Origin: Isohypsibius dastychi
Taxonomy: Eukaryota > Tardigrada > Eutardigrada > Parachela > Isohypsibiidae
Reading direction: 5' to 3'
NCBI GenBank assembly: GCA_034696485.1
Contig: JAQIWT010000949.1
Location: forward strand, 1-13,519
DNA: 13,519 nt
Positions 9,257 to 13,519 of the stretch are shown here, in pieces. The position numbers and the translations under genes are program-made. Under the pieces are notes generated by a model that worked only from the letters and a program-made list of their open reading frames with translations, did no database searches and was not told the DNA's origin. Position 1 is the stretch's first letter, and each line of letters starts with the position of its first letter.

Positions 9257-9446
9257 GCTGTTCTCCCTGATTTGCAAGTGACAAAAACCGTAAACGGTGG
9301 AGGGTTCAAGAAAACGGGCTTTGTGAACCGGTTCAGAAAAACGGTTGGGTTCAAGAAAACGGAGTTTGTGAACCTTGAACGGTTCACAAAAACGGGGTTT
9401 ATGAACCCCGGGTTCAGGAAAACGGGGAGTTCACAAAAACGGTTAC
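9257..9446 (-). repeat. Right arm of the foldback, with internal GTTCA/AAAACGG repeats
   Basis: This is the inverted partner of 8931-9120. The repeat units run GGTTCAAGAAAACGGGC, GGTTCAGAAAAACGG, GGTTCAAGAAAACGGAG, GGTTCACAAAAACGGGG and GGTTCAGGAAAACGGGG. Differences between the arms are mostly single substitutions with no obvious length change. Confidence 0.75.
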
Positions 9447-9760
9447 AGCTGTTCAATTCCTGAACCTATTTTAACAACCGATTTTTCCAAGGAATTCTAT
9501 CTTCTCAGCTTATTAACCCTTCGAAGTGGCAAAAACAGGTTCAAGTAGTGCATGGGAAGTGATTCAACATTTGACTCACTTCCTGAGTCGGCAAAGCCAA
9601 GTAATCTACAGTGAGGCGGCGACATCGCAGGCGAACAACTATTATTCTGCAATGTTTGAATTCGGTCATTCAGATCAAACAAGGCCATTCTTGCTACCGC
9701 TAGTGTCATCAGATTCGAGATAACGAGCTTTGAACCAACTTCGAGCTCCGATTACCGAAC
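9447..9760. other. Unassigned DNA between the foldback and the paralog B promoter
   Basis: About 310 bp with no recognisable gene. Short open frames on both strands show no domain and no likeness to the neighbouring genes. Confidence 0.5.
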
Positions 9761-9772
9761 TATAATATAAAA
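9761..9772 (+). promoter_or_regulatory. TATA-like element of paralog B
   Basis: TATAATATAAAA lies about 100 bp upstream of the paralog B start codon. With transcription starting roughly 30 bp downstream, the leader would be about 70-80 nt. A pyrimidine-rich stretch follows near 9785-9810. Assignment rests on sequence and position only. Confidence 0.4.
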
Positions 9773-9873
9773 TCAACTTTGGTATTTCAACCCCTCTCCA
9801 TCTTTTAGATACCTCCCGCTACCTGAATTAGTTCCGTCTAGTAACTGAGCGGTGTGTTATTTTCTGATTTGAA

Positions 9874-12387
9874 ATGGCGTTGAGGAGTGCAATTTTCGTG
9901 TTGGCTACGCTACTCGTCCTGAAATTTTCGGCCGTCTGCGCGGAGGTATCTTCTATTCCTTCAAATCCACTGCGCGAGTCCACGCCAATTACATCAGTAA
10001 CTGAAATCGATAAAATTTTGGAAGATACATATAAATGTAACAACTACCCAGCAATTGGGATTTCAATCGTTTCCACGAATCCAAACACCTCCCTGGGATC
10101 TACATTCACTTACTCGAAGAGTTTTGGAAAGTTGAGAATGACCGCAGACACTCCATCAACTCCTGAGACTGGCTTCTGCATTGGATCGATCACGAAATCG
10201 ATGACATCCATTTTATTGTTAAAACTACTCAGGCTAGCAGGCAAAAACGACGCCAGGTAGGACCTACAGTATATGTGGCCATGTCAAATAGGAACAAGTT
10301 TTAACTGAGGCTTTCGTAGATATAACGTGACCATGTTGCTGAAAGAGCTGGACCCTTCACTTGACTTTGAGGGATCTAGTCTGCGGGACGTTACACTTGA
10401 AGATCTTGTGTCGCACCAAAGCGGTCTACCAGGTATAATCATTCCATGGCCATACGAGAAAATACGTGATACCATCACCAAGATCCAAGCGTGTAATTCC
10501 GTCAACACTCTCCAAATTAATCAAGCAGTCAATGCATCATTGACTTGACAAGTCAGAGAGATTTCGACGCGTTTCAGATGACTCTTTGAAGTCTAGGGTC
10601 GACCGCATGACTGGTGTGCCACGGTGTGAGATCTAGTCATGGGGCAGCTCATATTACAGTAACTTTTAGTCCCACTCACCTGTCAGATCAACAGCTTTTT
10701 CAACATGGTACGTCGAGGAATGAAATAGTGCCAGGCTGGCACGGCTGGCCCTCACTATGTATTAGTGGGGGGGGGGGGGGGGCTTTTTCCGGCGATTAGA
10801 TTTCGTTCGGTACTTTACTGGAAAACGGTCGTAAAAATGTACATACACGGTAGTGGGTTTTCCAGTCAATTACTGCACGGAATGTACGGTATGTTCAATA
10901 TGATTGGTAACTGAACTCATGTTTCGCTTGTATGATTTTTCGAATGGTAATTCTTATTTCATAGAACTGTTCGGACCTGTCAACGTTGCCTACCCTCCAA
11001 CCACGACACGGAAGGAGCTCGCCCACATCATTGCCAGGATTCCGAAAATTCACCCAACCAGAGAAGTGGTTCATTACAACAACCACGTCTACAGCTTGGC
11101 TGGTCAGTTTCAATTCTCCGTTTCTATCTTCTTCCTACCCTGATCTTTTTCAGGGTACGCCAGCGAGCTTATAGCTATGAAAATAAAGGGTCACCATGTA
11201 GAATGGGAGGACCTAATGCGCGAGTACATTTTCCAGCCTCTCGGAGTTACCGACCAAATACACTTTACAACTTCTCTTGATCTGAACAAAATTGCAGCTC
11301 CATATTTCACGATCGAAGGAAAACTGGTCGCAGGTGACAAAAAAATGCTGGAACCAGTGGGTCTAGTTGGCCCTGCTGGATCAATGTGTCTGTCACCAAA
11401 TGCCATGACAGCATGGCTGCAGATGCTCCTCAATGACGGACGGTTCGCGGGTCAACAAGTGGTTGAATCTGAAGACATTCAGGACGCGTGGGAGGAAAGA
11501 GGCTTTTTTAAGGAAGTGGGCATGGGATACGGCTTAGGCTTCATGAACGGGAAGTATAAAGGTAATACCACAGTAAACTACATAGGTAGGTACCATTTTA
11601 AGTTCAAAATTCTAGCCCGCTACACTTCTTCCGCTACTAACACAAGCGGCGAGAAAAAACACATTGACCTCAGTACACCTAAGCAGCGAAACACCAAATC
11701 ACTTCTAACTCATCGCCTTCTCTCATTCTAGATCACAAAATGATTGTCCACAACGGAAATCTTCCACCGTACATATCTTCGATGATGATTTTCCCGGACC
11801 TCAAAATTGCCGTGTTGAGCTCCACTAGTGTACCGGATCTGCTCATGGCTCAGAAAGCAGCTGCATATCACATTCTCGATCGCTTATTAGGTCTCGAAAA
11901 CCAAACGGCGATTCCGTGTCAAAATACGCTGAATTACACTAGACCAGCTCGAGCAGTGAGCAAAGTGACCTTGAATCCAGCCGAGTACGTCGGAAGATAC
12001 GCCAATCCAATCTTCGGACACCTTGAAATTATCGAGTTCAATGGTGAACTACACTTGCTGATCGGGGAGCTTGGAAATATCACCATCGACTGCAGGACCT
12101 CGGAGACCAAATGTGACGCAAAGTTTAACGGCGTGTTGTGGTTCCTATCCGACGCTGATAGCTCATTGTCTACAGAGAAACTTCCCACCTCGACTATCAA
12201 CTTTTGGAAAAACAGAGGAGAGCTTGTTCACACAATCTCCATGTCGTGGTATTCTCCAGTTTATTTATTGGAGTTCCGACGAGTTTTGTCAATAGAACCG
12301 ACGAGCACGGAGAACAGCGTAGGTGTTCTCTCCTGCTTGTACATGCCGATCATTATTGCTGTCATTGGTATTATCTGTTTGCTCTGA
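9874..12387 (+). CDS. Paralog B: secreted/GPI-type beta-lactamase-related serine hydrolase (S12 / class C fold), 565 aa
   Basis: Exons 9874-10256, 10320-10432, 10965-11102, 11154-11561 and 11732-12387 (phases 2, 1, 1, 1) give one intact frame. Exons 2, 3 and 4 are 113, 138 and 408 bp, exactly as in paralog A. An in-frame stop (TGA, 9865-9867) precedes the ATG. Residues about 1-23 are a signal peptide. The active-site motifs are S-I-T-K (S105, K108), Y-N-N (203-205) and H-N-G (354-356). Residues about 430-540 form the same C-terminal small domain as in A (EYVGRYANPIFG, GELHLLIG). The protein ends in a hydrophobic run (548-565) reaching the very last residue, typical of a GPI-anchor signal or a tail anchor, so it probably sits on the outer cell surface. 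Exon 4 is roughly two-thirds identical to that of A. A second in-frame donor at 11586 (ATAG/GTAGGT) could add eight residues before the HNG segment. Substrate unknown. Confidence 0.87.
10433..10964 (+). other. Expanded intron 2 of paralog B (532 bp) with an inserted segment
   Basis: The matching intron of paralog A is 65 bp, so this one has gained about 467 bp or A has lost it. It holds a palindrome TGACTTG-A-CAAGTCA (10541-10555), a 7-bp inverted repeat CATGACT/AGTCATG (10606-10612 and 10635-10641), a hairpin around CACTA-TGTAT-TAGTG and a run of 16 G. I could not define terminal inverted repeats or a target-site duplication, so a transposon is possible but not shown. Confidence 0.6.
10767..10782 (+). 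repeat. Poly-G tract, 16 consecutive G
   Basis: An uninterrupted run of 16 G within intron 2 of paralog B. Such tracts can form G-quadruplexes, vary in length between individuals and are prone to sequencing and assembly error. The true length should be treated as uncertain. Confidence 0.85.
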
Positions 12388-12486
12388 TTCGGACAAGCAG
12401 AAAACCCATTCATCATCTTATACTGTATCGTGGGTTTCGACAGTCTGGTTTAGTTTGTTCACGTTAATTCTCGAAAATGGAAAAGG

Positions 12487-12494
12487 TATATAAA
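12487..12494 (+). promoter_or_regulatory. TATATAAA, possible TATA box
   Basis: TATATAAA in the context GGTATATAAACAC lies 100 bp after the paralog B stop codon and 22 bp before a GC-rich hairpin. It fits a TATA box for a transcript running right, but no gene was recognised downstream. No AATAAA follows paralog B nearby, so its polyadenylation site is unassigned. Confidence 0.25.
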
Positions 12495-12515
12495 CACAGT
12501 ATGTAAACAGCAGGG

Positions 12516-12550
12516 GGCGCCGACTTTATGGTGTTGGAATTTTCGGCGCC
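12516..12550 (+). repeat. GC-rich stem-loop, 8-bp perfect stem GGCGCCGA/TCGGCGCC
   Basis: GGCGCCGA (12516-12523) pairs with TCGGCGCC (12543-12550) across a 19-nt loop. Each arm also contains the 6-bp palindrome GGCGCC. It could be an RNA hairpin in a transcript starting near the TATATAAA at 12487, or a paired protein-binding site. No known family was recognised. Confidence 0.4.
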
Positions 12551-12709
12551 GAGTTTTCACTGTACAGTTTTCAGAGACAGAGACATGCTGCTTGGGTGCA
12601 ACGAATTTCCGTGTCGTGGAGACTTCGGTGTGCATCACTTTCGGTGTCTGGTTATCACTTGTTCCTACCAAAGTCTTGCTCTTGACTGGGCTTTAATAGT
12701 CACTTATGA

Positions 12710-12768
12710 CCAATCAGCCTGCGTGTCTTAATGCCCCGCCCCGTTGTGACGTATAAGGCGCACGTGAC
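12710..12768 (+). promoter_or_regulatory. Dense promoter-like motif cluster (CCAAT, GC box, CRE-like, TATA-like, E-box)
   Basis: In order: CCAATCAG (12710-12717, NF-Y type), CCCCGCCCC (12734-12742, Sp1/KLF type), TGACGTAT (12747-12754, CRE-like), TATAAGG (12752-12758) and CACGTGAC (12761-12768, bHLH E-box). This density in 59 bp of otherwise AT-rich DNA suggests a real promoter, most naturally for a gene to the right that starts inside or beyond the window. It might serve the sequence carrying the CAS-like exon at 13371, but nothing in between proves that. Confidence 0.45.
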
Positions 12769-13360
12769 TTGCGGCGTTCAAAGTCCGACCCATAGTCCCC
12801 CGGAACACCATAATGCTGAAATGGTGCGAAGAAGTTTCGAAGAGTGAAAAGTCACCAAAAACAATCGACCACACGGTGTAACTATGTTGCATGTGAAGCG
12901 GATCCAGTTAAAATTTGTCGGTTTCAACGGCTTATTAGAATCGGGCACGAGCCCTACTTGAATGCATGATTTATATTCATATCGAGGTCTTAACTCACAA
13001 AGCAGCGGTGACGGCATTTCTGGTCATGAGAGATACAATCAAAGACGACTATACCTGGCCACCCCAATGTGTATACATGATGGCCACCATATGCCTGAAA
13101 CTTCGTAGCCGGTTCTCTGAATTTCATATGTCCGCATTCGCAAAAATCGAAAGTGTATTTCGAACTGAATCTGGAATGGTTGTTTTTAGCAACAATCGTC
13201 TGTATTCTCCGTTCGTTTTTATTTTATGACATTCGAAATTAAATTGAATTGCTTCATTAAATATAGCTTTTGTTCAGCTAGTAAATCGGTGTTTATTCAA
13301 ATTTTAAATTTGATCACTACAAGTGTGTTGTTCTTCTGAGCTGGATATCACCTTTTTTCT
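12769..13360. other. Unassigned DNA right of the promoter-like cluster
   Basis: About 590 bp with no recognised gene. An open plus-strand stretch at 12966-13229 and a minus-strand one at 13017-12778 show no known domain. The last 150 bp are AT-rich and intron-like, ending in the pyrimidine-rich acceptor CTATTTTTGCAG at 13359-13370. Confidence 0.5.
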
Positions 13361-13370
13361 ATTTTTGCAG

Positions 13371-13519
13371 GTACTTCTTCAGAAAACACGTATGATATTC
13401 TGAGGCCGATCAACTGGCAGCCGGATAGTCCACCTTCCGATCAGGGACGTAACGAGCTCGGAAAGGCTGTGATGCAAAATATGCATCGATGCATCCCTCA
13501 AATTTTCGGCCAAGATTTT
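13371..13519 (+). pseudogene. Partial duplicate of CAS exon 4, interrupted and running off the window
   Basis: Positions 13371-13440 match 3362-3431 of the CAS gene with one mismatch in 70 bp (13373 A versus G). A splice acceptor (TTTTGCAG) precedes both copies. The copy encodes TSSENTYDILRPINWQPDSP and PSD before the similarity stops. The frame remains open to the window end, but the residues after the break resemble nothing in CAS. Near identity including silent sites points to a recent DNA-level duplication or conversion. The intron sequence before it is unlike CAS intron 3 except near the acceptor, so the copied block is small. It may be a dead fragment, part of a second CAS-like gene, or an assembly artefact. 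Confidence 0.7.
13442..13519 (+). mobile_element. Possible end of a hAT-like DNA transposon (partial)
   Basis: Directly where the CAS-like exon copy stops, the sequence begins CAGGGACGTAACGAGCTCGG. CAGGG- starts are typical of hAT terminal inverted repeats. The following 13471-13495 carries repeated ATGCA/GATGCAT words and a 14-bp palindrome ATGCATCGATGCAT (13481-13494), like subterminal repeats. The other end and any transposase would lie outside the window, so this is inference. Confidence 0.3.

Larger units (their letters stand above)
8931..9446. mobile_element. Foldback-like element: 190-bp inverted repeat arms around a 136-bp spacer
   Basis: The left arm (8931-9120) and right arm (9257-9446) are near-perfect reverse complements of equal length, roughly 90% identical by eye. 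Both begin at the outer end with GTAACCGTTTTTGTGAACTCCCCGTTTTC or its complement. The spacer (9121-9256) shows no symmetry and no credible gene. Long inverted termini made of short internal repeats are the hallmark of foldback (FB) type transposons. A clear target-site duplication is not visible; AGCTG occurs at 8916-8920 and directly after the right arm at 9447-9451, which might mark the true ends. No transposase is encoded, so it would be non-autonomous. It could alternatively be a non-transposon palindrome or a relic of the inversion that oriented the two paralogs. Confidence 0.65.

Noticed and set aside
8914-9463. Long mirrored open frames on both strands of the foldback
   Set aside because: Their translations are only the repeat read through (NPVF, KKTGF patterns); mirrored frames arise from the inverted repeat and carry no domain.
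11562-11731. Continuation of paralog B exon 4 through to a stop near 11731
   Set aside because: Reading through gives low-complexity sequence and removes the HNG motif and C-terminal domain; splicing at 11561/11732 restores the same join as in paralog A.
5862-12387. Bacterial contamination or recent bacterial transfer as the source of the beta-lactamase-like genes
   Set aside because: Both genes need four spliceosomal introns at conserved positions, and have eukaryotic secretory signals. The superfamily is known in animals.
12966-13229. Plus-strand open frame of 87 codons as a gene
   Set aside because: No domain, no likeness to neighbours and no splice evidence; it stays unassigned.
1-13519. 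CRISPR array, operon, riboswitch or rRNA gene
   Set aside because: No regularly spaced direct repeats of that type or conserved RNA sequence were seen, and the gene structure is eukaryotic.

Overview
The window looks like nuclear DNA of a small-genome invertebrate animal. Three protein genes can be built, and all need spliceosomal introns with GT...AG ends, TTTTCAG-like acceptors and mostly short sizes (51-83 bp in the tightest gene). A CAS-family adaptor is an animal signature. The compact introns would fit an ecdysozoan such as a tardigrade, small arthropod or nematode relative, but I cannot fix the phylum.

Layout. (1) 266-5752 (+): a five-exon gene for a p130Cas/NEDD9-type focal-adhesion adaptor: N-terminal SH3, short tyrosine-motif region, serine-rich helical domain and C-terminal FAT-like domain. 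Its first intron is 1.65 kb. (2) 7930-5862 (-): a five-exon gene (paralog A) for a secreted or membrane-anchored beta-lactamase-related serine hydrolase (peptidase S12 / class C fold), convergent with the CAS gene; their 3' ends appear to overlap. (3) 7931-9873: intergenic DNA with an unexplained coding-like fragment, a cluster of CRE-like sites and a 516-bp foldback (190-bp arms, 136-bp spacer) built from repeats of a GGTTCA...AAAACGG motif. (4) 9874-12387 (+): paralog B, with the same intron phases as A and three internal exons of exactly the same length, divergently oriented from A. (5) 12388-13370: no recognisable gene, but a GC-rich hairpin and a dense group of promoter-like motifs. (6) 13371-13519: a near-perfect copy of the first 70 bp of CAS exon 4, broken where a sequence resembling a hAT transposon end begins.

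The two hydrolases carry SxxK, YxN and HxG active-site motifs, signal peptides and hydrophobic C-termini, so both should be active enzymes outside the cell or on its surface; their substrate is unknown. Nothing indicates that they work with the CAS adaptor. The points most worth checking are the duplicated CAS exon, the foldback between the inverted paralogs, the altered SH3 site and YDxL motif set of the CAS protein, and the C-terminal extension of paralog A into antisense CAS 3' sequence.
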